A stretch of DNA of 64,000 bases from Pseudomonas mosselii (GTDB taxonomy: Bacteria > Pseudomonadota > Gammaproteobacteria > Pseudomonadales > Pseudomonadaceae): the NCBI RefSeq assembly GCF_003205295.1, contig NZ_QJRP01000001.1:62001-126000 (forward strand), given 5' to 3'. Shown piece by piece: positions 27,677 through 39,409 of the stretch. Position 1 is the stretch's first letter, and every line of letters begins with the position of its first letter. The position numbers were made by a program, and so were the translations under genes. The notes under the pieces were generated by a model that saw only the letters and a list, made by a program, of their open reading frames with translations, ran no database searches and had not been told where the DNA came from.

Positions 27677-30387
27677 TGTGCTGCCTCCTGCAGGCCTTCG
27701 ACGGCTGCACCGAAGATGGCGGGCGGAATGCCGGCCAGGCCTTTGGGCAACGCAACCAGGCCAGCGCCCAGTTCTTCATTGATACGCAGCGGCAGGCGCA
27801 GCGAAACACCGGCCACGTTCAGGCTCAGCAGCGCGCCGTCGTTGACGCCCAGGCGGTCGGCTTCGGACTTGGCCAGGCCCACGTAGGCAGCCGGGATACG
27901 CTCCTGCACCGGGGCAGCACGCGAAGAGGATTCTTCGCTGCCGAACAGGTGGAAGAACGGTACGGCGGTCCAGGTGCCGCGGGCCGGGTTGAACGCGCCC
28001 GGAATGGCGGTGAACCAGTTGAGCTTGTCGCCTTGCGACTCGATCAGGCGCACGCCCGGGTCACCGGCACGCAGGTGGCCACCCACTTCGTCCTGGAACT
28101 TGTTCCAGGCTTGCGGCGAGTTCCAGCCCGGCGACCAGGCGAACGGCACCTGCTGGCGCGGTTCGGCCGAGCCCGAGTAGCCTTCCATGGAGAAGGCGAA
28201 CGCGGTGTCCTTGTCCTGCGGGGTACGTGGCTCGTGCACGCTGATGTTGGCGCGCATGGCGGTACGGCCCGAGTAGCGCAGCGGCTCGCGGGCCAGCTTC
28301 ATGCCCTTGATGCGGAACGCGGCGGACGGCGCTGCGTTGACGATGCCGGCCAGTTGCGGCGCGGCTTCGGCGCAGGCGCTGGTGACGTGGTCCAGCTGGG
28401 TCCAGTCCACCGGCTTGTTGAGCAGGGTGGCACGCAGGGCGTGCATCCAGCGCCAGCCTTCGTGGATCTGGATGCTGCTGTCCAGGTACTGCGGGTCGAA
28501 CACCTGGAAGAAGCGCTGGGCACGGCCTTCCTGGCTGACCAGGGTGCCGTCGCCTTCGGCGAAGGAGGCAGCCGGCAGCACCAGGTGGGCGCGGTCCAGG
28601 GTGGCGGTCTTGGAGTGGTCGGCGACGATCACCACCTTGGCCGCGGCCAGGGCAGCGTCGACCTTGGCGGCCGGTACGCGGGCGTACAGGTCGTTTTCCA
28701 GCACGACGATGGCGTCGGCCTTGCCGCTGATCACGGCGTCCAGGGCTGCATCGACGGACTCGCCGCCCAGCATCGCCATGCCGAGGCTGTTGGCCTCGGG
28801 CACGACCAGGCTCAGCGAACCGTTCTTCTCGCGCAGCTTGAGGGCCTTGGCGATGTTGGCGGCGGCTTCGATCAGCGCTGGATCCGCCAGGGAAGTGCCG
28901 GCGACCACCAGCGGGCGGTTGGCGGCGACCAGGGCGTCGGCGATGCGCTGGGCCAGAGCCTTGGCTTCATCGTCCAGGCCGGCGACGGCAGGCGCGCTCG
29001 GGTCGATGGCGTGGGCCACGGCGAAACCGATACGGGCGAGGTCAGCGGGAGCGGCGTGTACACACTCTTCGGCGACGTCGTCCAGCTTGGTTTCAGCCAA
29101 GGATGCGATGAACAGCGGGTACAGCGCGTGCTGGCCGATGTTCTTCACCGCGGCGTCCAGCCAAGGCTGCACGCGCATGGCGTCGGCCATGGCCTCGGCC
29201 TTGCCCTTGGTGGCCTGGCGCACGGCCAGGGCGACGCGGGCGGCGGTCTGGGTCAGGTCTTCACCGAGCACGAACACGGCGTCGTGGTCTTCGATGTCGC
29301 GCAGGGTCGGTACCGGCAGCGGGCTGTCGTTCAGCACGTTCAGCGCCAGGCGCACGCGGGCCAGTTCGCCAGCTTCCATACCGGAGTAGAAGTACTCGGC
29401 GCCGACCAGCTCACGCAGGCCATAGTTGCTCTCGAGGCTGGCGCGCGGCGAGCCGATGCCGACGATGGTGCGGCCGCGCAGCAGGTCGGCGGCCTTGTCC
29501 AGGGCGGCGTCCAGGCCTAGCTTGCTGCCATCGGCGAGGAACGGCTGGCGCGGACGGTCCTTGCGGTTGACGTAGCCATAGCCGAAGCGGCCACGGTCGC
29601 ACAGGAAGTACTGGTTCACCGAGCCGTTGAAACGGTTCTCGATGCGGCGCAGTTCGCCGTAGCGCTCGCCGGGGCTGATGTTGCAGCCGCTGGAGCAGCC
29701 ATGGCAGATGCTCGGGGCGAACTGCATGTCCCACTTGCGGTTGTAACGCTCGGAGTGGGTCTTGTCGGTGAACACACCGGTCGGGCAGACCTCGGTGAGG
29801 TTGCCGGAGAACTCGCTTTCCAGCACGCCGTCTTCGACGCGACCGAAGTACACGTTGTCGTGGGCGCCATACACGCCCAGGTCGGTGCCGCCGGCGTAGT
29901 CCTTGTAGTAGCGCACGCAGCGGTAGCAGGCGATGCAGCGGTTCATCTCATGGGCGATGAACGGGCCGAGGTCCTGGTTCTGGTGGGTACGCTTGGTGAA
30001 ACGGTAGCGGCGCTCGTTGTGGCCGGTCATTACCGTCATGTCCTGCAGGTGGCAGTGACCGCCTTCCTCGCACACCGGGCAGTCGTGCGGGTGGTTGGTC
30101 ATCAGCCATTCGACGACGCTGGCGCGGAACGCCTTGGACTCGTCATCGTCGATGGAGATCCAGGTGCCGTCGGAGGCAGGGGTCATGCAGGACATGACGA
30201 TACGACCACGGGTGTCGTTCTCGTCGGTGTACTGCTTGACCGCGCACTGCCGGCAGGCGCCGACGCTACCGAGCGCCGGGTGCCAGCAGAAATAGGGGAT
30301 GTCGAGGCCGAGCGACAGACAGGCCTGTAACAGGTTGTCCGCACCGTTGACTTCGAGCGCTTTGCCGTCTACGTGGATAGTGGCCAT
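27673..30387 (-). CDS. nuoG: Complex I iron-sulfur subunit NuoG
   Basis: 904 residues. The N-terminal 2Fe-2S domain has its cysteines at 34, 45, 48 and 67; then come the HxxxC-type cluster ([12 protein letters not shown]), the [13 protein letters not shown] cluster and the extra CHGCSSGCN cluster of bacterial NuoG. The large C-terminal molybdopterin-oxidoreductase-like domain is structural. The gene follows nuoF after an unusual 132-base gap holding a strong hairpin, and overlaps nuoH by four bases. Confidence 0.98.
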   Translation of the reverse strand: MATIHVDGKALEVNGADNLLQACLSLGLDIPYFCWHPALGSVGACRQCAVKQYTDENDTRGRIVMSCMTPASDGTWISIDDDESKAFRASVVEWLMTNHPHDCPVCEEGGHCHLQDMTVMTGHNERRYRFTKRTHQNQDLGPFIAHEMNRCIACYRCVRYYKDYAGGTDLGVYGAHDNVYFGRVEDGVLESEFSGNLTEVCPTGVFTDKTHSERYNRKWDMQFAPSICHGCSSGCNISPGERYGELRRIENRFNGSVNQYFLCDRGRFGYGYVNRKDRPRQPFLADGSKLGLDAALDKAADLLRGRTIVGIGSPRASLESNYGLRELVGAEYFYSGMEAGELARVRLALNVLNDSPLPVPTLRDIEDHDAVFVLGEDLTQTAARVALAVRQATKGKAEAMADAMRVQPWLDAAVKNIGQHALYPLFIASLAETKLDDVAEECVHAAPADLARIGFAVAHAIDPSAPAVAGLDDEAKALAQRIADALVAANRPLVVAGTSLADPALIEAAANIAKALKLREKNGSLSLVVPEANSLGMAMLGGESVDAALDAVISGKADAIVVLENDLYARVPAAKVDAALAAAKVVIVADHSKTATLDRAHLVLPAASFAEGDGTLVSQEGRAQRFFQVFDPQYLDSSIQIHEGWRWMHALRATLLNKPVDWTQLDHVTSACAEAAPQLAGIVNAAPSAAFRIKGMKLAREPLRYSGRTAMRANISVHEPRTPQDKDTAFAFSMEGYSGSAEPRQQVPFAWSPGWNSPQAWNKFQDEVGGHLRAGDPGVRLIESQGDKLNWFTAIPGAFNPARGTWTAVPFFHLFGSEESSSRAAPVQERIPAAYVGLAKSEADRLGVNDGALLSLNVAGVSLRLPLRINEELGAGLVALPKGLAGIPPAIFGAAVEGLQEAAQ

Positions 30388-30448
30388 TGTTCAAAGTTCT
30401 TCGTTGGCCCGCGTGGGCGGGCGTGGCTAATGGAAATCGGTGAGCCTG

Positions 30449-30478
30449 CGGCCGGCCACGAATCGTTCGGGCCGGCCG
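30449..30478 (-). other. Strong hairpin between nuoF and nuoG
   Basis: CGGCCGGCC and GGCCGGCCG form a nine-base GC-only stem, continued by CGAA/TTCG after a single bulged base, with a three-base loop. No T run follows on the coding strand, so it is not a standard terminator. It sits in the only large gap in the middle of the operon. Confidence 0.75.
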
Positions 30479-30519
30479 GCGGGCTGGCGGATGGCACGGA
30501 CCATCCGCTGTTCATCTTG

Positions 30520-31887
30520 TTATGCGCCGACCACGATCGGCTTCGCCAGGTTCGGGCGCAGGGCTTCGCTGCCAGCAGTGACTGGGGCTACACCGGCCTC
30601 GAACTCCGAGCGGAAATACTTGATGGCACTGCCCAGTGGCTCGACGGCACCCGGTGCGTGAGCACAGAAGGTGCGGCCTGGGCCGAGGAAGTTGACCAGA
30701 CCCAGCAGGGTCTCGATGTCTTCGGCGCGGCCCTGGCCTTTCTCCAGGGCGCGCAGCATCTTCACGCTCCATGGCAGGCCGTCGCGGCACGGCGTGCACC
30801 AGCCGCAGGATTCGCGGGCGAAGAACTCTTCCATGTTGCGCAGCAGCGAGACCATGTTGACGCTGTCGTCGACCGCCATGGCCAGGCCCGTACCCATACG
30901 GGTGCCGACCTTGGCGATGCCACCGGCGTACATCTGCGCATCGAGGTGCTCGGGCAGCAGGAAGCCGGTACCGGCGCCGCCTGGCTGCCAGCACTTGAGC
31001 TTGAAGCCGTCGCGCATGCCACCGGCGTAGTCTTCGAACAGCTCGCGGGCGGTGACGCCGAACGGCAGCTCCCACAGGCCGGGGTTCTTCACCTTGCCGG
31101 AGAAGCCCATCAGCTTGGTGCCGTGGTCTTCGCTGCCTTCGCGGGCCAGCGACTTGTACCAGTCGTTGCCGTTGGCGACGATGGCCGGCACGTTGCACAG
31201 GGTCTCGACGTTGTTCACGCAGGTCGGCTTGCCCCACACGCCGACGGCGGCAGGGAAGGGCGGCTTGGAGCGAGGGTTGGCGCGGCGGCCTTCGAGCGAG
31301 TTGATCAGTGCGGTTTCTTCACCGCAGATGTAGCGCCCGGCACCGGTGTGGACGAACAGCTCGAAGTCGAAACCGGAACCGAGGATGTTCTTGCCCAAGA
31401 GGCCTGCGGCCTTGGCTTCGTCGATGGCGCGGTTGAGGTTCTTCGCCGCGGTGGTGTATTCGCCACGCAGGAAGATGTAGCCACGGTAGGCCTTCAGGGC
31501 GCGGGCGCTGATCAGCATGCCCTCGACCAGCAGATGGGGCTGTTGCTCCATCAGCATGCGGTCCTTCCAGGTGTTCGGCTCCATTTCGTCCGCATTGCAC
31601 AGCAGGTAGCGGATGTTCATGGATTCGTCTTTGGGCATCAGGCCCCATTTCACACCCGTGGGGAAGCCTGCGCCGCCTCGGCCCTTGAGGCCGGAGTCCT
31701 TGACGGACTGGACGATATCGTCCTGGGACATCTCGGCCAGCGCCTTGCGGGCGGCGGCATAGCCGTTCTTGGCCTGGTACTCGGCCAGCCATACAGGCTC
31801 GCCGTCGTCGCGCAGGCGCCAGGTCAGCGGGTGGGTTTCAGCCGAACGCGCGATGCGGTTGGCCGGGCCGAAGGAAGTGATGGTCAT
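30520..31887 (-). CDS. nuoF: Complex I NADH-binding subunit NuoF
   Basis: 455-residue flavoprotein that takes hydride from NADH. The glycine-rich FMN/NADH site [16 protein letters not shown] lies near residue 65, and the N3 4Fe-4S motif [12 protein letters not shown] near residue 355. The ATG overlaps the nuoE stop by four bases. NuoE, NuoF and NuoG together form the NADH dehydrogenase module. Confidence 0.98.
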   Translation of the reverse strand: MTITSFGPANRIARSAETHPLTWRLRDDGEPVWLAEYQAKNGYAAARKALAEMSQDDIVQSVKDSGLKGRGGAGFPTGVKWGLMPKDESMNIRYLLCNADEMEPNTWKDRMLMEQQPHLLVEGMLISARALKAYRGYIFLRGEYTTAAKNLNRAIDEAKAAGLLGKNILGSGFDFELFVHTGAGRYICGEETALINSLEGRRANPRSKPPFPAAVGVWGKPTCVNNVETLCNVPAIVANGNDWYKSLAREGSEDHGTKLMGFSGKVKNPGLWELPFGVTARELFEDYAGGMRDGFKLKCWQPGGAGTGFLLPEHLDAQMYAGGIAKVGTRMGTGLAMAVDDSVNMVSLLRNMEEFFARESCGWCTPCRDGLPWSVKMLRALEKGQGRAEDIETLLGLVNFLGPGRTFCAHAPGAVEPLGSAIKYFRSEFEAGVAPVTAGSEALRPNLAKPIVVGA

Positions 31888-32381
31888 ACGTAACCCTCCA
31901 GCAGCTTGGAGACGCCGGCAGGCTGCACGTCGCCAAAGGTGTCGTCGTCGATCATCAGCGCCGGGGCCTTGTCACAGTTGCCCAGGCAGCACACCGGCAG
32001 CAGGGTGAAGCGCCCATCCGCGGTGGTCTGGCCCAGGCCGATGCCCAGCTCGCTCTGGATCTGGCTGACTACCGACTCATGACCGCCGATGTAGCAGACC
32101 ATGCTGTCGCACACGCGGATGATGTGGCGGCCGACCGGCTGGCGGAAGATCTGGCTGTAGAAGGTGGCCACGCCCTCGACGTCGCTGGCGGGGATCCCCA
32201 GTACTTCGCCGATGGCGTAGATGGCGCCGTCCGGCACCCAGCCGCGCTCTTTCTGGACGATCTTCAGGGCTTCGATGGACGCCGCGCGCGGGTCCTCGTA
32301 GTGGTGCATCTCGTGCTCGATGGCCGAGCGCTCGGTTTCGCTCAGGGCGAAACGGTCGGTTTGGATAAGCGTGCTGTTCAT
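31884..32381 (-). CDS. nuoE: Complex I 2Fe-2S subunit NuoE
   Basis: 165 residues, thioredoxin-like fold carrying cluster N1a. Cysteines are in CDSMVC and [12 protein letters not shown], the family pattern. Two bases after nuoCD and overlapping nuoF. Length is normal. Confidence 0.97.
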   Translation of the reverse strand: MNSTLIQTDRFALSETERSAIEHEMHHYEDPRAASIEALKIVQKERGWVPDGAIYAIGEVLGIPASDVEGVATFYSQIFRQPVGRHIIRVCDSMVCYIGGHESVVSQIQSELGIGLGQTTADGRFTLLPVCCLGNCDKAPALMIDDDTFGDVQPAGVSKLLEGYV

Positions 32382-32383
32382 GC

Positions 32384-34183
<1,800 letters not shown>

Positions 34184-34205
34184 TCAGCGTTAAGAATGAA
34201 GCCAG

Positions 34206-34233
34206 GCCGCCGGCTCCTTCGGGAGCGGGCGGC
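34206..34233 (-). other. Hairpin between nuoB and nuoCD
   Basis: GCCGCC and GGCGGC enclose a second stem GCTCC/GGAGC with a four-base loop; the two stems are separated by one G-G mismatch. No T tract follows. Like the nuoF-nuoG hairpin, it may influence mRNA processing inside the operon. Confidence 0.65.
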
Positions 34234-34244
34234 AGGTCGCTGGA

Positions 34245-34922
34245 TCAGACTTCGTCGGGGCTGCGCAGATTGGTTACCGCAATGCGCTGTTCGCGACGCA
34301 GGTCTTTCTGGGCGGGCATCTCGGCACGGTAGATGCCTTGATCACCAACCACCCAGGAAAGCGGGCGTCGTTCTTGGCCGATCGACTCCTGCAGCAGCAT
34401 CAAGCCTTGCAGGAATGCCTCGGGGCGCGGCGGGCAGCCAGGCACATAGACGTCCACGGGGAGGAACTTGTCGACCCCCTGAACGACCGAGTAGATGTCG
34501 TACATGCCGCCGGAGTTGGCGCACGAACCCATGGAGATGACCCACTTGGGCTCGAGCATCTGCTCGTACAGGCGCTGGATGATCGGCGCCATCTTGACGA
34601 AGCAGGTACCGGCGATGACCATGAAGTCGGCCTGGCGCGGCGAGGCCCGGATGACTTCGGCGCCGAAGCGGGCGATGTCGTGGGGCGCCGTGAAGGCCGT
34701 GGTCATTTCCACGTAGCAGCAGGAAAGGCCGAAGTTGTACGGCCAGAGGGAGTTCTTGCGACCCCAGTTGACCGCGCCACGCAGCACATCTTCGAGTTTC
34801 CCCATGTAGATGTTCTTGTGGACCTGGTCTTCCAGCAGTTGATCGGTGACGGTTTCCCGCTCACCGACCGGATACTGCTCGTTGGGTGCGTCCGGATCGA
34901 TTCTGGTGAGATTGTATTGCAT
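34245..34922 (-). CDS. nuoB: Complex I iron-sulfur subunit NuoB
   Basis: 225 residues, carrying cluster N2, which hands electrons to quinone. The double-cysteine LSCCYVEM motif and the later [13 protein letters not shown] and [10 protein letters not shown] cysteines are present. Nine bases after nuoA. Normal length for Pseudomonas. Confidence 0.98.
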   Translation of the reverse strand: MQYNLTRIDPDAPNEQYPVGERETVTDQLLEDQVHKNIYMGKLEDVLRGAVNWGRKNSLWPYNFGLSCCYVEMTTAFTAPHDIARFGAEVIRASPRQADFMVIAGTCFVKMAPIIQRLYEQMLEPKWVISMGSCANSGGMYDIYSVVQGVDKFLPVDVYVPGCPPRPEAFLQGLMLLQESIGQERRPLSWVVGDQGIYRAEMPAQKDLRREQRIAVTNLRSPDEV

Positions 34923-34931
34923 GCCAAAGCC

Positions 34932-35345
34932 TCATTGTTTCAGCTTCGCTTGCCGCTTGCGGCGACCTTCGGGAGCCCAATCGAGCGCCCCGACGCGCCA
35001 TAGGTAGACAAGACCTGCCAACAGAATTGCTATGAAAATGAGAGCTTCGACGAATCCGGTCCAGCCGCTTTCGCGGACGGACACAGACCATGCATACAGG
35101 AAGAGGGCTTCGATATCGAAGATCACGAACAGCATCGCGACCAGATAGAATTTGGCGGACAGGCGCAGGCGGGCGCTGCCGACGGGCAGCATGCCGGATT
35201 CGAAGGGTTCGTTCTTGGCGCGACCCCAGGCCTTGCTACCGAGCAGGCTGGACAGGCCGAGCATGAAGGCACACAGGCCGACGACACCCAGGAGGAAGAT
35301 GGCAAAGCCCCAGTTGTGGGCGATGAGTCCTGCCGAATCGGACAT
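34932..35345 (-). CDS. nuoA: Complex I membrane subunit NuoA
   Basis: 137 residues, three helices, first gene of the operon. The family motif [35 protein letters not shown] is present in part (FESGMLPVG and FDIEALFLY). The start at 35345 is chosen from the conserved [15 protein letters not shown]-terminus; the frame stays open for 74 codons upstream through AT-rich non-coding DNA. Confidence 0.97.
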   Translation of the reverse strand: MSDSAGLIAHNWGFAIFLLGVVGLCAFMLGLSSLLGSKAWGRAKNEPFESGMLPVGSARLRLSAKFYLVAMLFVIFDIEALFLYAWSVSVRESGWTGFVEALIFIAILLAGLVYLWRVGALDWAPEGRRKRQAKLKQ

Positions 35346-35727
35346 GCTAGAAATCCTTATACAGAGACCCAGCTCTGCAGTCTGAAATAAAGTAGAGCGG
35401 CGACGTGGTGTCGCAGACGCAGTGACCAAATGTCGCAGCTGAATCAATCGCGCTGATTTTATGGGTAAACCCAGTGCAAGTAAAATTTCCGTTGCAAATT
35501 TATTCGTAGGTTTAAGAACAAAAATCTTTCGTAACTGGCTGAAAGCCTTGAGTTTCGGGCATTGCACGCGGATTTGTTAATTATGTTTCTTACCCCGCGT
35601 AACGACAGGCTAGTTGCGTAATGATAATTAATATCATTTAACCTGAGCTGTAATGTTTTAGCAGTTTTGGGCCTTGCAAAGTTCATCTGCCGAGCGCCCC
35701 CTCTTGCAAATGCGAAAAACTCTCGTT
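35346..35727 (-). promoter_or_regulatory. AT-rich upstream region of the nuo operon
   Basis: About 380 bases without a convincing gene, clearly more AT-rich than the surroundings. It should hold the nuo promoter, and contains a Fur-box-like palindrome roughly 275 bases before nuoA. I see no clear single -35/-10 pair, and no gene on either strand with plausible codon use. Confidence 0.6.
35618..35636. promoter_or_regulatory. Fur-box-like palindrome
   Basis: The 19 bases starting CGTAATGATAAT agree with the GATAATGATAATCATTATC consensus at 15 positions by my count, and contain 7-base arms AATGATA / TATCATT around ATTAA. It would be bound by the iron regulator Fur. Its target could be nuoA or an unseen small RNA. 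Confidence 0.5.
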
Positions 35728-36390
35728 CTAGCAGCTTCTGGCATTGCTCGCACCGCTCTGGATCAATACTTTGTCGCTTGTGTCGCGGCTTACCGACGCA
35801 GCGATCAGCCACTGGCCGAGCCAGTAGAAGAGGATGATCAGGTACTCGGCGGTGGCGAACGGGCTGACGAAGCGGTCGATGCCGATCAGGCTGTCGGAGA
35901 ATACAAATGCACAGGCGCCCAGCGCGGCCAGGCCACCACAGGCCAGGGCGCGCCAGAGCATGGCGCCGATGGTCAGGGCATACAGGGCCACCGGGATCAG
36001 CAGTGGGCCCAGGCCATGGCCGGCAAGCAGGCCGAACAGCGAACCGCCGATCAGTACGGCGCAGGCCAGGGCCGGGTAGGCCGGGCGTCGCGTGAGGCTG
36101 CAGTAGCCGCGCAGGTAGGCCAGGTGCGCGCAGAGGAATGCCCCAAGGCCGAACACGAACAGGTCTCGGGGGATCGCTAGGAGTATGTCGCCGAGCACCG
36201 AGAAGGCCAGGCCGAGGATGATCCAGCGGCGATAGGGTGTGGCGGGGGTGGTGCTCAGCCAGGCAATCAGTGCGAGCACCGGAATGGGTTTGACCAAAAG
36301 GCCAAGCAGGGCGTTGTCGCTGGCCAGCGCGTATAGATAGAAGGCGGCGGCTGCGACGGCGAGGGTGAGCAGGTGGCCAGGGCGGGGCAT
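35728..36390 (-). CDS. Lysoplasmalogenase-like (YhhN/TMEM86) membrane protein
   Basis: 220 residues, about eight membrane helices. The family core FSVLGDILLAIPRDLFVFGLGAF is present, with the conserved Asp, and a later FVFSDSLIGIDRF motif matching the YhhN/TMEM86 signature. Eukaryotic TMEM86 enzymes hydrolyse lysoplasmalogen; the bacterial substrate is uncertain. The ATG at 36390 follows AAGGA; the open frame upstream runs into a REP element. Confidence 0.85.
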   Translation of the reverse strand: MPRPGHLLTLAVAAAAFYLYALASDNALLGLLVKPIPVLALIAWLSTTPATPYRRWIILGLAFSVLGDILLAIPRDLFVFGLGAFLCAHLAYLRGYCSLTRRPAYPALACAVLIGGSLFGLLAGHGLGPLLIPVALYALTIGAMLWRALACGGLAALGACAFVFSDSLIGIDRFVSPFATAEYLIILFYWLGQWLIAASVSRDTSDKVLIQSGASNARSC

Positions 36391-36461
36391 GGGCAGTCCT
36401 TGCTGTGGAGTAGCGACAAGCTTAGACCTGATCCCTGATTTTGCTCTGGCCTGTGCCGGCC

Positions 36462-36532
36462 CTTTCGCGGGTAAACCCGCTCCCACAGGTTTTGCGCTAT
36501 GTCTGTGGGAGCGGGTTTACCCGCGAAGAGGT
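36462..36532. repeat. REP pair downstream of aceA
   Basis: Two inverted copies of the REP (TTCGCGGGTAAACCCGCTCC and its complement) with a short spacer. Located between the aceA terminator and the lysoplasmalogenase start. Confidence 0.92.
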
Positions 36533-36542
36533 CGGTGCAGGC

Positions 36543-36577
36543 AAAAGAAAGCCCAGGCTCCTCACGGAACCTGGGCT
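36543..36577 (-). terminator. Terminator after aceA
   Basis: On the minus strand AGCCCAGG pairs with CCTGGGCT, followed by TTCTTTT. It lies 20 bases after the aceA stop. Confidence 0.92.
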
Positions 36578-36597
36578 TGCTGTTCAGCTCACCGAAC

Positions 36598-37923
36598 TCA
36601 GTGGAACTGCTCTTCCTCGGTCGAGCCGGTCAGTGCGGTCACCGACGAGGCGCCACCCTGGATCACGGTGGTCATGTCGTCGAAGTAGCCAGTGCCCACT
36701 TCCTGCTGGTGCGCCACGAAGGTGTAGCCTTTGCTCGCATCGGCGAATTCCTGCTCCTGCAGCTTCACGTAGGCGGTCATGTCGTTGCGGGCGTAGTCGT
36801 GCGCCAGGTTGAACATGCCGTGCCACATGTTGTGGATGCCGGCCAGGGTGATGAACTGGTGCTTGTAGCCCATGGCCGACAGCTCGCGCTGGAACTTGGC
36901 GATGGTGGCGTCGTCCAGGTTCTTCTTCCAGTTGAAGGAAGGCGAGCAGTTGTACGACAGGATCTGGTCCGGGTATTCCTTCTTGATCGCCTCGGCGAAG
37001 CGGCGGGCCTCTTCCAGGTCCGGCTTGGCGGTTTCGCACCAGATCAGGTCGGCATACGGCGCGTAGGCCAGGCCGCGGGAGATGGCCTGGTCGAGGCCGG
37101 CACGGACTTTGTAGAAGCCTTCACGGGTGCGCTCGCCGATCACGAACGGCTGGTCGTACGGGTCGCAGTCGCTGGTGAGCAGGTCGGCGGCGTTGGCATC
37201 GGTACGGGCCAGGATGATGGTCGGTACACCGGCAACGTCGGCGGCCAGGCGGGCAGCCACCAGCTTCTGTACGGCTTCCTGGGTCGGTACCAGTACCTTG
37301 CCGCCCATGTGGCCGCATTTCTTGACCGAGGCCAGCTGGTCTTCGAAGTGCACGCCGGCGGCGCCTGCTTCGATCATGTTCTTCATCAGCTCGTAGGCGT
37401 TCAGCACGCCGCCGAAACCGGCTTCGGCGTCAGCCACGATCGGTGCGAAGTAGTCGATGTAGCCTTCGTCGCCTGGGTTCTTGCCGGCTTTCCACTGGAT
37501 CTGGTCGGCGCGACGGAACGAGTTGTTGATGCGCTTGACCACGGTCGGTACCGAGTCGACCGGGTACAGCGACTGGTCGGGGTACATCGACTCGGCCGAG
37601 TTGTTGTCGGCGGCAACCTGCCAGCCGGACAGGTAGATGGCCTGGATGCCGGCTTTTACCTGCTGCACTGCCTGGCCACCGGTCAGGGCGCCCATGCAGT
37701 TGACGAAATCTTTTTCTGGGCGGAAGGACGGGTGGGCACCTTGGGTGACCAGCTTCCACAGTTTTTCTGCGCCTTGGCGAGCAAAGGTGTGCTCTGGCTG
37801 CAGCGAGCCACGCAGGCGAACGACATCAGCGGCGGTGTAGGTACGGGTCACGCCTTTCCAGCGCGGGTTTTCGGCCCAGTCTTTCTCGAGGGCTGCAATT
37901 TGCTGTTCGCGTGTCAGTGCCAT
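36598..37923 (-). CDS. aceA: Isocitrate lyase AceA
   Basis: Splits isocitrate into glyoxylate and succinate, the first step of the glyoxylate shunt used on acetate and fatty acids. 441 residues. The catalytic KKCGHMGG motif, the substrate region around [17 protein letters not shown] and the [14 protein letters not shown] segment are present. Length matches the shorter enterobacterial/Pseudomonas class rather than the longer AceA. Monocistronic, with its own terminator. GAGG lies before the ATG. Confidence 0.97.
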   Translation of the reverse strand: MALTREQQIAALEKDWAENPRWKGVTRTYTAADVVRLRGSLQPEHTFARQGAEKLWKLVTQGAHPSFRPEKDFVNCMGALTGGQAVQQVKAGIQAIYLSGWQVAADNNSAESMYPDQSLYPVDSVPTVVKRINNSFRRADQIQWKAGKNPGDEGYIDYFAPIVADAEAGFGGVLNAYELMKNMIEAGAAGVHFEDQLASVKKCGHMGGKVLVPTQEAVQKLVAARLAADVAGVPTIILARTDANAADLLTSDCDPYDQPFVIGERTREGFYKVRAGLDQAISRGLAYAPYADLIWCETAKPDLEEARRFAEAIKKEYPDQILSYNCSPSFNWKKNLDDATIAKFQRELSAMGYKHQFITLAGIHNMWHGMFNLAHDYARNDMTAYVKLQEQEFADASKGYTFVAHQQEVGTGYFDDMTTVIQGGASSVTALTGSTEEEQFH

Positions 37924-38417
37924 GGAAATAAACCTCGTCGCATCGATCTTGAGTGTAATTGTGCTGATGCTCGGATACGCGGATCAGAAGCCGGGCGGCT
38001 GTCCTGTCCGGGGGAGTGCGGCGGCGAACGCAGAAGGCTCGAAGGGGAAGGGGTGTGCAGGCCAGGCGAAGGTGTGCCCTGCAGGTCGGCTCGTGGTTGC
38101 CTTGCTGCGGTGCGACGCGATTGCCAGAACTGCGGTGATGCGCTTCCGTCCCTCGGGACAACTTCTTCGTTGCAGTCGCAATCCCGTCGAACCGCCTTGT
38201 GGGCCGTATGGACACGAGGTGCCTCCACGGTGGGAGGAGCGCACCTCGAAGACCCTTGCCAGGGCCTCTGATTAGCGGGAGCGAGGCCATCATGCCCTTG
38301 CCGAAAAGAGCCTGTCAAATGTTTTGTAGTGCTTTTTTAGGCTTACTACATCCTTGGTCTAATGCGACTTGGCGGTCAGTTTCAAGGCCTTTGGTCGAGG
38401 CCTTGAATTGCCTGGGC
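37924..38417 (-). promoter_or_regulatory. Long upstream region of aceA
   Basis: 494 bases with no convincing gene. On the minus strand a TTGACA (38318-38313) and CATGAT (38294-38289) with 18 bases spacing form a possible promoter, which would give an mRNA leader of about 360 bases. A hairpin with arms TTCAAGGCC / GGCCTTGAA lies at 38386-38411, just after the stop of the neighbouring gene, without a clear T tract. Confidence 0.45.
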
Positions 38418-39152
38418 TCAGTCGAGAAGGTCGACTTTGACCCGCAACGTCATGTTTTCACCGCGCTGGGTGCTGTAACTGAGGCTTGACGCGCTGCGTT
38501 CGGATTGGCTCTGCTGGTTGAACCCGGCCAGGGTGATCCACTCGCCGAGCTTGCCGGTGACGGTCGTGTCGGTGCTTTGCACTTTCACTACATCGGCACG
38601 TTCCTGGCTCATTCGATCATTATTGGTGCTGATTTGCAGGCGAACAGTGTCGCCGCTCAGGCGTGGCGTGACGTAGAAACCCTGGGTGACATTGCGGTAT
38701 TCGGTGTTGCTCTGGATGCGCCCGTAACCGTCGGTGGCAGTGCTGGTGACGGGGATGCTCTGGCCCACCTGGATCAGTGCCGGCTGGCCGTCGCTGGCCT
38801 GTACCTGCTGCATGCCGCCTTCGCGGTTGGCGGTGCCGTAGCGGATCACGCGGGCGTTGCCGCGGTTATCCTGGAAGTTGCTGTCGTTGTTGTCGACGCT
38901 GATCAGCAGGCGCTTGGGTGCGGTGTCGAGCTGTTGCAGCAGGGCGCGCAGGTCGTCGATGCGTTCCTGGCTGGCGTTGACGATCAGCTTGTCCTCGAAG
39001 GTGCTGACGCTGCCGTCCTTGCCCAGGAACGACTGGGCGGCGGGCAGCAGCTCGGCGCTGCTGCGGTGTTGCAGGGGAATGACCTCGGTGGCGGCCTGGG
39101 CGGTGAGGCTGGCGGCCAGCAGCAGGGAGGCGAGCAGGGGGCGTAGCGGCAT
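38418..39152 (-). CDS. Small secretin-fold periplasmic protein
   Basis: 244 residues with a signal peptide (LLASLLLAASLTAQA). The N-terminal part resembles the secretin N1-type fold (VIPLQHRSSAELLPAAQSFL and LLQQLDTAPKRLLISV); the C-terminal part resembles the secretin core (VGQSIPV, GFYVTPRLSGDTVRLQIST, GEWITLAGF). It is far shorter than a true type II or III secretin and lacks a pilotin-binding tail. No secretion operon is adjacent. Probably an envelope protein of unknown role. The ATG at 39152 has GGAG nine bases upstream; ATG 39158 is also possible. Confidence 0.75.
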   Translation of the reverse strand: MPLRPLLASLLLAASLTAQAATEVIPLQHRSSAELLPAAQSFLGKDGSVSTFEDKLIVNASQERIDDLRALLQQLDTAPKRLLISVDNNDSNFQDNRGNARVIRYGTANREGGMQQVQASDGQPALIQVGQSIPVTSTATDGYGRIQSNTEYRNVTQGFYVTPRLSGDTVRLQISTNNDRMSQERADVVKVQSTDTTVTGKLGEWITLAGFNQQSQSERSASSLSYSTQRGENMTLRVKVDLLD

Positions 39153-39297
39153 GTCCATGATCTCCGCGGGTGGAGTGGACATGATGGCAAATTTGTGTGC
39201 AACTTGCCCTGCGGATTGACGGTGGCTGCTGTCAGACAAATTCCGTACCATCGCGCCCCTCGATTTCCAGTCTCGCCCCCAAAAGGCAACGCATGTC

Positions 39298-39373
39298 CTG
39301 TGGGAGCGGGTTTACCCGCGAATGCGTCAGGGAATGCACCATCGCATTCGCGGGTAAACCCGCTCCCACAGGT
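39298..39373. repeat. REP pair upstream of sulP gene
   Basis: CTGTGGGAGCGGGTTTACCC and its inverted copy flank about 25 bases, forming a long hairpin. It lies between the divergent secretin-fold gene and the SulP transporter gene. Confidence 0.92.
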
Positions 39374-39409
39374 AATGTGTGCTGCCATTGCTGTCTGTAC
39401 AGGACCCTC

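Noticed and set aside
38418..39152. Secretin-fold protein considered as the missing T3SS secretin SctC
   Set aside because: It is far too short, is 27 kb from the T3SS genes and lies among housekeeping genes. sctC should be left of the window.
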